Below are positions 46,881 to 59,859 of a DNA stretch of 64,000 nucleotides, piece by piece (within the stretch, counting starts at the first letter, position 1; each line of letters begins with the position of its first letter). The notes under the pieces were generated by a model. It worked only from the letters and a program-made list of their open reading frames with translations. It was not told the DNA's origin and made no database searches. Source of the DNA: Datisca glomerata (taxonomy: Eukaryota > Streptophyta > Magnoliopsida > Cucurbitales > Datiscaceae); assembly GCA_003255025.1 (NCBI GenBank), contig QANY01008042.1, positions 3,088,077 to 3,152,076 of the forward strand, in the 5' to 3' direction. The position numbers and the translations under genes were made by a program.

Positions 46881-47490
46881 AGGGTTTCTCTACAATTTCC
46901 TACGTGATTTCTTGGAGGTAAGTATAGGATAGATTTGTTTGCCTTATGGGTTTCGATTGAGGTAGTAATTTTCGATTAAGGTTTTTCGTTGTTTTCGATT
47001 AAGGGTTTTTACAGTTTTCGATGGGTTTTTTCTAATTTGACTAAAGGATTTCCTCTGATTTAATCAAGGGTTTATTATGATTTGATTAAGGGTTCTTTTA
47101 TTGTGAAGTAAAACAGATTTGAAGCCTGATGGGCCAACAATTTGCCATACTGTGACTTTTTTGGGGGACTTGATGGGGAAAGAGAAAGTTCTTGCATCCA
47201 ACTTTTCTTCAAGTTCTTCACGTACTCTGCATTCCAAAGCCTTGCGGCAAAGTGATTAAAAGTTGATCAATAGCATACAGATGAGTTACCTTCCTCCCTC
47301 CCTCCCTTTCCGTGGCTCACATTCTTTGTTCTATTCATTAAGGGCAGTTTCGATTACTGCTTAATGACATTCTCTGTTTCAGTTACTGTTTTGATTAAGC
47401 TTTTCACAAAGAGGGGGTGGAGTGTTTGTATGGTTGTGGGTGTTTGGAGAAGGGGTTTTGGACGGTTAGGGGTGTTTGATATTAGAATAA
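46881..47490. other. Unassigned sequence between copia LTR and inverted-repeat arm
   Basis: About 600 bp, less AT-rich than its surroundings, with donor-like GAGGTAAGTATAGG at 46917 and repeated GTTTTCGATTAAGGG motifs (46960-47095). No protein frame is recognised. Its position inside inverted arms would fit the interior of a Mutator-like element, possibly with captured gene leader sequence. Confidence 0.4.
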
Positions 47491-47492
47491 TC

Positions 47493-47690
47493 CTACCCAA
47501 ATATCAAAACGACATCGTTTTGATTAAAAGTAACGTTTAACTAATAGAGTTAGAGTTATAGTTTTAATCATCAGTTTCTGATTATTTAGGGATAAATTGT
47601 AATGTTTTATAATTTATGATTTAAAGTATCTATTGACTTGACCATAATTTAAAGTATAAAATTGTAATTTTTCATTTTTCTCGCTGGATA
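47493..47690. repeat. Right arm of a diverged inverted repeat
   Basis: Reverse complement partner of 40170-40372. The ACTTTTAATCAAAACGATGT-type core is the best conserved part. Together the arms look like long terminal inverted repeats of a Mutator-like element. No clear 9-bp target duplication was found. Confidence 0.7.
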
Positions 47691-47827
47691 GAATGTCCTT
47701 AGCAGTTTTGACTTTTCAAAATTTGATTTCTAATACACATATGTTATTACGTTTTAGAATTTTCAATGGGGTCCATGTCTACCACCAGTCTTAATAACCA
47801 TCATCCCTCAACATTAAATGGACATAA

Positions 47828-48099
47828 TCAGGAGTGATGCCAGAAATTTTGTAAGAGGTATTTTTTTTCAAATCTCATGTAATTTAAAATTATAATAAAT
47901 AAAAAAATACTTATATAATGTGATAATTTTAAATTTTTGAATAAGATAAATAATATAAAATTTTATAAATTTAAAAATTAAAAGGGGACTAATAGTAGAT
48001 TAATAGGTAATTTTACACATTTTATATAAAATCATTATATATATATATTACATGGTCAAAGGGGCAATTGCCCCCTTCATATACTGGTGGCCTCTCCCC
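47828..48099. mobile_element. Mutator-like MITE, 272 bp
   Basis: It is flanked by a perfect 9-bp direct repeat TGGACATAA (47819-47827 and 48100-48108), the target size of Mutator-like elements. Ends are weakly inverted (AGGAGTGATGCCA against GGGGAGAGGCCACCA). Interior is AT-rich, with a GGGGCAATTGCCCC palindrome at 48061-48074. Confidence 0.7.
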
Positions 48100-48108
48100 T
48101 GGACATAA

Positions 48109-49075
48109 GAAAGACCCTCAGATCAATAGACATAAATCAATCTTTCAGCACCAGAATCTCCAACTTACTTTTTGCTTCTAGTTTTTGAGATCAACTTTTA
48201 TGGTTTTCATTAGTGCATTTTACTTTCAATATATCTCAAATTTTTTTATCATTCAATTCCTAGACTTGTTGTTTACTTTTTTGAAATATGTTGATTGAAG
48301 TTATTGATTTATTCTTTTACAGTTTACTTTCATTGCGCTTAGCTGAGTCATCCAAATTATTGATTTTAATAATAGTATGAAATGTTAAAAGAGATTTATT
48401 TTCAAGCATGACCATCATTTAATAAATTCTTGCACTAATTTAACAAATATATAATTTTTCAATTAAATCCTCATCACCGGTCAAAATAATTTTTGGCCGA
48501 TTTCAAGCCAAACACAGTGTTAGCAAATTACTAATAGAAACTACAATTTTATCAGATGTCCCCGAAGGGACTGATAGAAACTACAATGGATATGGTAAGA
48601 AAGAACATAAACAACCGTAATCTTTTTTTAGCTGAAAAAAAATGAAAGTGAAAGACAAGAAAAGAAGTGAGGTCATCAAAACTCAATCGGGTGACATCAT
48701 CAATCCAATAATAACAAAATTAGAGTGGCGTGGCAAGGACAACCAATAGCGAACGCCGTCTGTAAAGGGACGGTCAAGATTCTTCTTGAACTTATCATCC
48801 GAACAAAATTAATCGAAGACCAAACCCGAAAATGGATCCAGTAACATATCTAGAAGAAATTATCGCCTGCAAATGATTTATTGTGTACATCACCAAGAAG
48901 ACAACCCACGTGTACAGAGACAAGAAAAAGTAGTTCTTATCTAGTGAAGTCATTGACTTACAAGTTCGAACAGCGTACATTACGTACCACCAGATTACTC
49001 CATGCCGGGGTTGGAGTCGCCAGAGTAGACTGAGCTATATAACACTTTCAGACACATTATCAAGAGCAGACTGCT
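48109..49075 (+). promoter_or_regulatory. CBP60 upstream region with G-box
   Basis: No gene is seen. A palindromic G-box CACGTG lies at 48907-48912 (context CCACGTGTAC, ABRE-like), and CCAAT at 48741-48745. These are plausible binding sites for bZIP/bHLH and NF-Y factors; function is inferred from motif alone. Confidence 0.4.
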
Positions 49076-49317
49076 CATTTCCTGTTGCCGTTTTTCCTGC
49101 GATTTCTCTCTCCCAACAGAAACTGATATCTTTCGCTTCTCTCTCACTTTCTCACTGTTTCTTTGTGCTAACCCTGCGATTGGTGTCGGAGAAAGTCCAG
49201 CAAGATCTAGACGGAAGTGGAGAGATAAGGCTTAGAGTGTACAGTAGATTTTCAAATTTTCACAGTAAGGAGCACTTTTCTTCAAAAGTTTCAGGGAAGA
49301 CTGGGGAATATGAGGTT

Positions 49318-49499
49318 GTAAGTGTTTGAATTTGAAGTTTTTGTGACATCTGAGGTGAGATTTTAAGAAACTTGTAGATCTGCGGGTTGGGGGGGGGGGC
49401 GGTTGAATAGTGATTAGGGTTTGGGGTGCACCTAGTGTGTTATTCTGTTTCGTTTTTATTCCTTTAGTAAGTGAGCGTAGTGTTTTTGGTGTGTTGCAG
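49318..49499 (+). other. Probable 5' leader intron of CBP60
   Basis: A GTAAGT donor at 49318 and a TGTTGCAG acceptor ending at 49499 would remove 182 bp containing a G-run, and place the next exon 36 bp before the ATG. It also removes an in-frame upstream ATG at 49410. Confidence 0.6.
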
Positions 49500-49535
49500 A
49501 TCCGGGGAGCTAGTCTTTTTGTGAAGAGGGTGAAA

Positions 49536-52500
49536 ATGCAAAGGCAGACTAGGTTAATGGAGAGGACGAATTCTATGAGGGGGAAAAGGAGCTTGGAGGT
49601 TGGGGAAGATGAGCAGCCGGAGCGGAAGCGGCCTGCTTTAGCTAGGTAATTTTTGTGTTAGTTTGATTATTTCTTTGAATTATTTTACTTATACTGATAT
49701 CAAGTTAATGAATTTAACTATTCTGTTATTTGGTTCTGATCTAGATTTGGGCAAAACTTTTATTCTGATTTACTCTGGATAAGAATATACTACGAGCTGC
49801 CTGCTGTTGCTCACTTAAGAATCATTGGTCGAATGATAATGTAGCATAAAGTAAAACGGGTTGCCAGTTGCTATGACGAAGTATTATTGATATCCAATAA
49901 CTTCTGCTTCAGATGCAATAAAACAGTCACTAGAATGTCCTCGTTGGAAGAAAAGGTCCATGCTGTGGATAGTTCTATGTTATTACCATCACTAAGTTCG
50001 AATTTCATGTTGATTGATTTGCATGATTATTAGTTATTGTTCCTCTGTGGAATGAGGTTTTCTTGGTGATGTTTAATTTTACATCTCATATGTTTTCTTT
50101 TCTTCATGAAGTTGTCCAGCCAGTAAGTGATATAGTTTTAAACCTTTATTTGGCTATGCAGTGTAATTGTGGAAGCTCTCAAGGTGGATAGTTTGCAGAA
50201 ACTCTGCTCATCTTTGGAACCTATCCTTCGTCGAGTTGTAAGATTCAAGGACTCTATTCTATTTCATGCCTCTCTGAGTTTGTTTACTGTTGTTCAAATG
50301 ATCTGCTTCACAAACTGATCCTGAACAGACATTCTAATGCCATTTTTCCGAAGGTCTCTTCTTCGCTTACTCTGGTTCTTCTTCGCAATTTACTGTCAAC
50401 AGGTCAGTGAGGAAGTGGAGCGTGCTTTAGCCAAGATAGGCCCTGCCAGAATTAATGGAAGGTACACATAAGATTTGATCATTCTGCGAGTCTGAATTTT
50501 TCACATGCTGAAATTACGTCTCTGGTTTTTTGTTGGCAAATAATATTTACTCTCTGTTATAGTCATGACCAATGACCGTATTAGTGACTGATATGATCAA
50601 TCGAGGCACTTTGGAACCAGTCTGATAATTTCAGTGCGTGCCCGAAGCTTTAATTTGTATTCTGTAACAATCTATAGCTGTGTGTAAATATTAGCTTTAA
50701 ATTTTAAAAGGATTATTGTTTATTGTGTAACCTTTTCATGCTCTGGGACCTATGGAATGTGAAAACTTGGCTGCCGACTAAAAGTTTTTTGTTCTTTTGA
50801 TTTTTGTATGTGAATGCAGGTCCTTTCATCAGTCTCTTCCATTGAACTATTTGTTTTACCTTTCTGTTTTTATTAGGTTATTTGTTAATGGGATACCATT
50901 GGGATTTTCCTCTAACACTGGCTTTCAGGTCTTCTCCAAAACGAATTGAAGGTCCGGATGGAAGAAACCTGCAGCTGCATTTCAGGTCTAGACTTTCTCT
51001 TCCACTGTTCACTGGAGGAAAAGTGGAAGGTGAGCAGGGTGCCGCAATCCATATTGTCCTTCTTGATGCCAACACAGGCCATGTCATAACTTCTGGGCCT
51101 GAAGCCTCAGCAAAACTAGATGTGATTGTGCTTGAAGGTGATTTTAACAATGAAGACGAAGAAGGCTGGACAGAGGAAGAATTCGAAAGCCATGTGGTAA
51201 AAGAACGCGATGGAAAGAGGCCTTTGTTGAACGGTGAACTTCATGTTACTCTAAAGGAAGGAGTTGGTACACTAGGGGAGCTTACATTTACTGATAATTC
51301 GAGTTGGATAAGAAGCAGAAAGTTTAGACTTGGCTTGAAGGTTTCCTCAGGATTTTGTGAAGGCATACGTATTCGTGAAGCAAAAACTGAAGCTTTTACT
51401 GTTAAAGATCACAGAGGAGAATGTATGCTCATGCTCTGACACTTGCTATTTGATTTCTCCTGCCCACCCCACCCCATCCCTCACAAAAAAGAAAGGAAAA
51501 AGAAAAGAAAAAAGGGATATGAGAGATCAAAACTGATTTGTAAGTTGTGATTAAACCTGATCGTTTCTTTCTTTACAGTGTACAAAAAACATTATCCACC
51601 ATCATTAAATGATGATGTATGGAGATTGGAGAAGATCGGTAAGGATGGATCATTCCACAAGAGGCTAAACCGTGAGGGAATATTCACAGTTGAAGACTTC
51701 CTTAGGCTGGTGGTCCGAGACTCTCAAAAGTTACGGACTGTAAGTGCTGGACTCTCAAAATCCTAATACCGTTTTCCAAAATCCATTTTGATACAATTTC
51801 TGTTGTTTGTAGATTCTTGGAAGTGGCATGTCAAATAAGATGTGGGATGCTCTCATAGAGCATGCAAAGACTTGTGTCCTAAGTGAGAAACTCTACATAT
51901 ATTATCCTGAGGAAACAAGAAATGTTGGTGTTGTTTTTAACAACATCTATGAGCTGAGTGGCCTTATTACAGGGGACCAATATTACTCTGCTGATTCTCT
52001 TTCAGATAGCCAGAAGGTTGGTAGACGATACTCTCCTGTGCTATTAGCCTTATAGTTGCCTTTATGGGCGTGCAGTTGGTTAGAAGATACAATTACAGTT
52101 ATTATCGTCTGAATCAACCATATAGATGCTGGTGGCTTTCTAGCACACACTTGGATTTTATTTTTATAACATATGATATTCCTGGATCTAAATATAATGA
52201 TTTTTTTTATTCGATCATTGATACAACATTTTTTACTAGTTTCATCTACCTGATCAATTATAAATTTCAGGCCCCTGATGAATATTTTCACGTAGATACC
52301 TGCTACGTCGTTTTCTAGGTTGAGGATAATCAACTTTTATATGTCCTTTTAAAATTTTTATGTCAGCAGTGCAGAGAATTTGGTTGTAAGTTATAACTTT
52401 AGACTGACGAATAAAGATGCCTATGCCCTAAATTTTAATATTATTTTGCGTTGCTTTTGCCACAGATAATAAATTTCCATAGATCATTTCTCATGTTCAC

Positions 52501-54875
52501 TTCACACTTTTATCCTTTGAACTTTGAAGGACATTAAAAAGTGTCTTTCCTCAAAATTTTCTGTCGCCCTTAGTGGAATGGCGTCACAGAGAGGTTGGGT
52601 ATGTCCTAGTTAGTTACTTAATTTGAAGATGCTAGATGTGTGCTATCTTTGTCTGAGGCCTGTGAGGGAAATATTACTTGTAGTTTGAGTAAGAAATAGA
52701 AATGGAAGAATTTGATAGTGCGGGTAGAGTGTTGATATCAAAAGATGAGAGATTGCTACTAATCTTATGTTAATAGCGAAGTATGTATGCTAGTTAATAT
52801 GAGGAAGGAGAGGAGTGTGTGGAGAATGAATGAAGATATAAATTCTCAACTCCAAGCACACATCAAACATACTTTGGCTTCCAGGGTGAGTTTTGGTTCT
52901 AGCAACATGTAAGTAATTATTACTCGTCTCCTCGGTCATGTGGGAGTCTGAACATAGTAAGAGGAGTACTCGAGCTTATATGTTGGAATTTTAAAGTCGA
53001 TAAGCGGTTATTGATCTAAAGGAGAGTTGATGCCGGTGTCATGATGCCTCTAAACTTATTCTGCATGTTGTGGTGGTAATGGGAGTTTTGTTAATTGTGG
53101 GATTATTAGCAGCCGAAGACTTTTTAGTATTAAGTCCTGATAACTCCAAACTTTTCTCTTGTAGGTTTATGTTGATACGCTGGTGAAGAAAGCATATGAT
53201 AATTGGGAACAGGTTGTAGAATATGATGGCAAGTCACTGTTTAGCTTCAAGCAATCAAAAAAGTCAAGCACGTCCCGTAATGATCAGTATGTGGGCCATC
53301 TTGATTTTTCAAATACTTTAGATCAGGAAATACCATTTTCACGTCTTCCAGTTTCAGTTCCTTCTGAACAACCTTCAGTGGATCCAGGTTTACAAGCTGG
53401 AGGTAAGCATTAGTACTTTCTATTAAGCAAGTTGAATTGCATGTGGGGTAATTAGGGAATTGCTAATTTCTTTGGATGTAATACAAATTTTCTAGGAGAA
53501 AACTAGTGCAATGTTGATTTGAATTTTGGTTATTTATTGAGCAGAAGAAAACTAGTAGAATGTTCTAGGCTATGTTTGGATCTTGGAAAATGAGGGAAAG
53601 AAAAATGAGAGGAAAAGTAATTGGAATCAGAGGAAAGAGAAGGAAATTATTTATATTGTAAAATTCGTTTATATAACTATTTCCCAGAACATTCCAAAGA
53701 CTCCAAACAATGGAAATGCAGTCCTTCACATTTTCCTTTCCCTTCCCTACTAATTTCCTTGATCTAAACATAGTGGGTTCAAGATTTTTCCAGACGAGTT
53801 TCCTAACAGATGAATGATCTCCTCGACGTCTTCTTTTCCTCATTTTTCCCTTCTGGAGACTTTAGTCCTAAGAAAATATAATCCCAATGCACTAAGAAAA
53901 TATAATCCCAATGCACTAGAACGGTGTTTGTCAGATACGTCATATGCAGAAAATCTGTAGTCTTCACCTTACTGGTGTCAAATGAGGATTCAAAAATGCA
54001 TGGTCATAAGCATGTAGTATCGCTGGTATGTGCCGTGTGACTACTTATATACTATATCGTTTGACTGCAATTTGAGATGTGAAGTGATGTTTGACCGCAC
54101 ATAGTACTTGTTTCTTGGTCTGATGTGGATGTTTTTCCTTGTAGCTGACTACCAGTGAAGTCCTTTTCCCTTGTTTTATCAGTCCGATGAAGTTAAAACT
54201 ACACCCCCCTAGTGGCACACGGACACGATAATGCTTACCAACTAATTATAGACTACCAATGACGTTTTCTCTGTTTGTGTATTTTGGTTAGGCTCTGGAT
54301 ATGGTGATAATATGGCAACGCGATATATGATCCAACCGCAGATTGTCAATTCAAATACTCGTAACCAGTTTGACAACACCTCATATGCGCATCATGAGTT
54401 GATCAGTAGTTCACACCAAACTCATTCAACAAGAACCATTAATAGTCCTGTTGGGTTGGCCCTTGGTCCGCCTCAATCATCTCTATCATCAGGGTTCCAG
54501 AGCATAGGCTCATCTATTAATCAATCTAATCTTAATCCATTTGAAGACTGGTCAAACAACCGGGAGAAAGGAACTGATAACTTCTTTTCAGAAGAAGATA
54601 TTCGCATTAGAAGTCATGAGATACTCGAGAATGAAGATATGCAGCATTTGTTAAGAATGTTCAGCATGGGGGGCCATGTTGGTGTGCCTGAGGATGGGTA
54701 TACATTTCCATCGTATTTGCCATCTCCAATGTCAAATTTTGATGAAGATCGGAGCCGCTCAGGAAGAGCTGTAGTTGGGTGGCTGAAGATCAAAGCTGCA
54801 ATGAGATGGGGTTTCTTTATCCGGAAAAAAGCAGCCGAGAGGCGTGCACAGATCGTTGAGTTAGATGATGAGTAG
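49536..54875 (+). CDS. Calmodulin-binding protein 60 (CBP60 B/C/D-like)
   Basis: Plant-specific DNA-binding transcription factor of 641 aa in eight coding exons: 49536-49645, 50162-50237, 50403-50461, 50929-51422, 51579-51739, 51813-52016, 53165-53402, 54292-54875. All introns are GT-AG and phases fit. The N-terminus carries [20 protein letters not shown] and [20 protein letters not shown]. The conserved core runs to about residue 400 ([71 protein letters not shown]). The C-terminus has [20 protein letters not shown], a basic amphipathic helix like the C-terminal calmodulin-binding site of CBP60 a-f. Family members act in salicylic acid-linked immunity and growth; which subclass this is, I infer only from the C-terminal site. 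Introns 6 and 7 are long (1148 and 889 bp) with no element recognised. Confidence 0.95.
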
Positions 54876-55950
54876 AGAAAACGCTCCTAAAATGGGGGCG
54901 TCTTGTTATTTTCCTTTGTTATCCTGCAATTATGAGATCCTATCCTTGATTATGAAGATCAGTAACAATATGTGGCTGGCAGATTGGGTGGAGTTTCTAT
55001 GGCTCCTGAAAATTCTGATGATCTCGTGTCTGTAAAAACATATTTGGTTGCGGTTTTTGTACAGATACCTGTACAGCTACTTTGTGTTTTTATTAGTTTT
55101 TTCAGTCTTTATTTAACAAAAATACTCTCAAGTTAGATAGAGAGATATTTCCCCCTTTGACTAATAATACGGAGACTGTTTCTTGTTTTTAATTAGACTT
55201 TAAATTGTTATTAATTATTGTACAACAATTATGGGTAGTGCTTTTAATAAATGTTAATCTTCTTCGTGAGTTCATATTATTGTGTTTGAGTTTTTTTTAA
55301 AGATTTTATACAGGAAAGCCAAACACTGATCTTATATAATGGTTTGACATTTTTACTATTTTTGTCGTCCCTTACTTTCGACAGCCTCCTTCCTCTTCGG
55401 TATTTCTTTTTGTTTTGCTCCTTAATATAAGCATATGTGTGATGAGTTAATCATTTGTAATTTAAAAAATTCTAAGATCTCTATGGTTTACTTGAATGAC
55501 ACTTTGTATTAAAAAATGATACGTAAATTTATTATGTTAATATATGTTGTTAATTAAATTATGAAGAGATAAGATTATCTCGATAATTAATCCGATCAAA
55601 CTATTTTATCTAACATAAAAATAATTTTTTTTGTTTTAGGTTTATATATAAATTAGGTGAATTTGAGTTTAATAAAAATTTTGATTTTAACATTTTCAGA
55701 ATTAAAACAATATGACGGGTAAAATAATATTATTTTTAAAATTTAAGGATTTCGAGTTTTTTCTTGTCTTTGAAATCTATGAGTTATTTTTTAAATTAAA
55801 AAATATGCGTATTATTTAAACAAATTATAGAGATATGATAAATTTTTTATAGAATATATAACAATGTCTAAAGTTCACCGAAAGCAAACCTAACTACGAA
55901 CTCCATCATAAGCTGATTTTATGTAAACAAATTAATACTAAAATAAGGGT
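54876..55950. other. CBP60 3' UTR and intergenic spacer
   Basis: GT-rich downstream sequence after the stop codon suggests the 3' UTR extends to about 55150. Beyond that it is AT-rich with no feature recognised. Confidence 0.5.
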
Positions 55951-56152
55951 TCGTGGATGGAACAAAACTAGAAGCATATGCAAAGCACCTCAAGTACTAC
56001 TACTTGTTAAAATATAACCTGTTTTCTATATCATGTTTAGCTTATGGCATCCAGCTGTCTTGTTTCCACTTCTCCCTTTCACCTACTAACCTTTTTGTAA
56101 TCTACAGATTAAGAACAGAACATTCTCAAACTCTCTCCATTTTCTAATACCC

Positions 56153-56158
56153 TATAAA
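56153..56158 (+). promoter_or_regulatory. TATA box of the XTH gene
   Basis: CCTATAAATT lies 49 bp upstream of the ATG, which would place transcription start near 56183 and give a short leader of about 20 bp. Confidence 0.65.
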
Positions 56159-56201
56159 TTCCCTCTCACTCATTCTGAGTTCCTCACTTCAAAATCTGCT
56201 A

Positions 56202-57357
56202 ATGGCTGACTCAATTTGTCTTTGTTTAAGTTTACAAGTTGTTTTAAAGCTATCTGTTTGGCTTAGTTGGTGTTTAGTTTTAGCATATGGTGGTAGTAAT
56301 TTCTCCCAAGATGTTGACATAACATGGGGAGATGGACGTGGGAGGATTCTCCATAATGGTAAACTTCTTACTCTTTCACTTGACAATGCCGCTGGCTCTG
56401 GCTTCCAATCTAAGATGGAATATTTGTATGGAAAGTTCGATGTCAAACTCAAACTTGTCCCAGGAAACTCTGCCGGTACTGTTACTGCTTACTATGTAAG
56501 TTCCTCTACTTATATTATTGATTGTCATAAATAGTAATATTCCTAATAATTTGTTACATATGTGTTTGTTTGAACTTTCTTACTTACTAAAAAGAATTAA
56601 AGTTGAACGTTCTCATGGATTGGTCCTACAATGTATTTATGTGTTGTAGTTGCACTCACAAGGATCGTCATGGGATGAGATAGACTTTGAGTTCTTGGGA
56701 AATTTAAGTGGTGATCCATACATTGTACACACTAATGTGTATACACAAGGAATGGGCAACAGAGAACAGCAATTCTACCTTTGGTTTGACCCAACTGCCA
56801 GTTTCCACACATACTCAATTCTGTGGAATCCTGTACACATAGTGTAAGCTTTTCTCATCACATTTAATTAATCTATTTTCAAAAAATTCGCATTTTCATT
56901 TAATTAATATGTTTTAAAAAAAAAGAAAGACAATAACTCTGTTCTGGGTTTCAGATTCTACGTAGATGGAAGGCCAATAAGGGAGTATAAGAACTTGGAA
57001 ACAATGGGAATTCAATACCCAAAAAACCAGACAATGAGATTGTACTCCAGCATATGGAATGCTGATGATTGGGCAACAAGAGGAGGTCTAGTGAAGACAA
57101 ACTGGAGTGAAGCACCATTCACAGCTAGCTTCAAGAATTTCAAGGCCAATGCTTGTGTTTGGTCTAATGGACTGTCATCTTGTACCATTTCTGATTCAGT
57201 TACCAATTCTTGGCTTTCACAAGAGCTTGATTCAACAGGCAAAAAAATGTTGGAGTGGGTGCAGAAGAATTACATGGTTTATAATTATTGCAATGACACA
57301 ATGCGTTTCTCTCAAGGCCTTCCTCAGGAGTGCAATATTATTACCACTATTAAGTGA
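56202..57357 (+). CDS. Xyloglucan endotransglucosylase/hydrolase (XTH, GH16)
   Basis: Secreted cell-wall enzyme of 296 aa in three exons: 56202-56495, 56650-56843, 56955-57357, introns GT-AG. It cuts xyloglucan chains and rejoins them to other chains (or to water), remodelling the primary wall. A hydrophobic N-terminal signal peptide covers about residues 10-30 ([20 protein letters not shown]). The catalytic motif is [10 protein letters not shown], with the nucleophile Glu at 108 and acid/base Glu at 112. The N-glycosylation site NLS that usually follows it is at 116. The XET C-terminal domain has the expected Cys pairs ([11 protein letters not shown] and YNYC...PQEC). Length is typical of group I/II XTHs. 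It lies 1.3 kb downstream of CBP60, same strand, with its own TATA box. An upstream frame at 55953 is not part of it. Confidence 0.96.
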
Positions 57358-58177
57358 TATGCTGTGGAAGAAAAATATGTTTTTGTAATAACTTTTTCTC
57401 ATGTATTATTTTTGCATCCATTTTATTTTAGTTTCTGTTTGATGAGCCATTAGAAGAAGTTTTTAATTCCTTTTATTTTGATGTACATGAATAAAAAAAT
57501 TGAGTTCATCTTTCTGTTTTCGGTGAAGTGTTGTTTTGAATTTTTCTTATAATTATTTGGATTTTTGTTTGTGAGTTTGATGCTAAATATATTGTTTGTG
57601 ACAAAAATATCCTTTCCAAAATTTATAAATGATAAGAAATTTCTCTACTTAATTAATTTAAAGGGTATATTTAGGTCTAAAAGTTTGGTGATTTCCAATG
57701 TATGTGATGTTTAAAATTATTTATTTATTTATTTAAATGTATGTGGTTTTGTGAAAGTAAAAAGGTGGTCACGAAATATATGGAATAGGCTAATAAAATA
57801 GCTTTTGGTGATAAATTTCAAATTATAACTAATTTATGATTAAAATATGTTATTCACGAGTCTTGTAAGACTAATAAAAATCAATTTTATTTAGTGTTCT
57901 TCTAAATGAATGACTTGGACCATTCTAGACTATACTAAGCCCATGCACCCTCATTACTTTTCAGCATAAAGTAAGTCAAATAAATTAGAGAACAGAAAGT
58001 CACAAAAAGAGAAATAAAGTTTATGCCATTAAATGAGTTTTTTCGTGCAATAAAATAACTTTACATGACATTGTGATTAAATTTTGATTAGTCTAGCATA
58101 TAAAAGTTTGCCTCTCTGACTCAGATCAATATAAATTCAATTTTGTTTTGATTATTTTTTATTAAATAATCAGTTAT
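57358..58177. other. XTH 3' UTR and spacer
   Basis: AATAAA-like signals at about 57489-57495 could end the XTH transcript. The rest is AT-rich with nothing recognised. Confidence 0.5.
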
Positions 58178-58925
58178 TTTCAGAAACTAAGAGGTATGAC
58201 GTGGTGTCACGTGAGTGTTATTACACATGTGATCTAGTCATAATTAACAAAAAATAGTTTAGGAACATGGAGCTTGACATCTGGAGGGTGAATGACGAGC
58301 ACTTTGAGACGGCCTGTAAAAGATGACATTATGGTCTTGAAATGAGGATTTCAGATAGACTTCTCCTAGTCTAATAAGTGGAGAAATATAAAATGAACCC
58401 AAAAGTGCAAAAAAATTATAGACAGTGAGATAGAAGACCTCTATTTACAGAGAGATATTAAGCGAGGTCCACACGAATTAATCATTTGACCAGTTGACAG
58501 TGAACCGTACGTAATGACATCTCAATAAGCTCGTTAATGTGACAACGTCTAGTCATCACTAATTATAAACACAAGGAAGATTCTCATGTTTCACATATCA
58601 TGTCACGTGTCATGTGCAGTGACCACGAACCAAAGAAGGAAGAACACGGATAACGCACCACATGGACGGGATAGGTGAAATTTGTCCAGGACCCCTCTTG
58701 AGGGGTGTCCTAACAACTAGGTCACTTTTAAAATGAAAAGACGACACATCCACGACCCTCAAAGGTGCCATATTGGTGAATGGATATCCTTACCAATACA
58801 TTGTAACCTCGTCTTAATCCTATCGGACAAGAGCCCCTATATGTTCACAAGCAAGGGACTCACTTAAATCTTCATCACTTGACTTAGAGGTTACAAGGAT
58901 AAGATATATTTATGTAGGTCAGTCG
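58178..58925 (+). repeat. Left long direct repeat (probable LTR, at least this part)
   Basis: This is the portion that can be aligned to 63225-64000. It includes GAGGTATGACGTGG against GATGTGTGACCATG near the start. The repeat probably continues to the right beyond what the window lets me compare. Confidence 0.65.
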
Positions 58926-59859
58926 CTAACGTGGATCAGGAAATCATGTGGAAGAGTAAAAAATGACATTTGATAGTAGTTCATAGGAATGACTATGTGC
59001 CACCATGGTGAGTAAAAGTCATAGCGGTCAACCATGTTAGTGACCAAGGGAAAAAGGGTACACCCCATTTACATTATCCACATGTGCAAGTTCAATGAGT
59101 AACAATTGAATTTGCACATCTTCTCTATGTGTGCCAGTAGTCTTACTTGATGAAGCCCCCCTAAATATTAAATGGTGTGATGGCGAATGTTGCTTCTTGA
59201 AATGTTTGTTTGCGTTATTCTTGTGGGAACACTTGTGTTATGTTGTAAATTTGAAACATTTTAAATCAAGTAGGAATATTGCATGATTGTATCCTGTAGG
59301 GTGTAATATGGCTGCATGACACATATTTTACAAAGTAACTGCATTATTTACTAATTGTATAAGATGTTGCAATGATGCGACTTTTTGGACCAAGTAGGAA
59401 CATAGTGCGGCCATTTGATTTAGAGATACAATGTGACAACGGCATGTCATGATAGCATGCGATCATGGTACAATTGATAAAAGTTGTCATTCTTAGTTTT
59501 CAAATTAACGACACCGGTGCCATTACTGTCACGGGGAGCTGTTATTGGTGCCAAAACAGGCACCTATTTTATTTACGGTGTAAAGAAAACCATCGAGGAT
59601 AATATATTTTTTTAAACCTCACTTCATTGTCGAAGCAAGAAAGTATGAACATAGTAATATATAGGTGCAGATTTAACATCATTTTTGAGTGGCGAGAGGG
59701 CGGGCTTCATCTTTTTTCATTCCCAAATATATTACACTCTAAGGAAAGTGGTCATATACAAGGCGTTGATGGTGAGTTTGTGAGATATTGTTTTTCATGA
59801 ATCTGCAACAATACAAATTTTATTATTATGATGGAGTAGACAATCTCATACTTTTGTCA

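Noticed and set aside
49410..49535. In-frame upstream start for CBP60
   Set aside because: It lies inside the probable leader intron (49318-49499).
55953..56147. Plus-strand frame upstream of XTH
   Set aside because: It precedes the TATA box and has no signature; unlikely to be transcribed as coding sequence.
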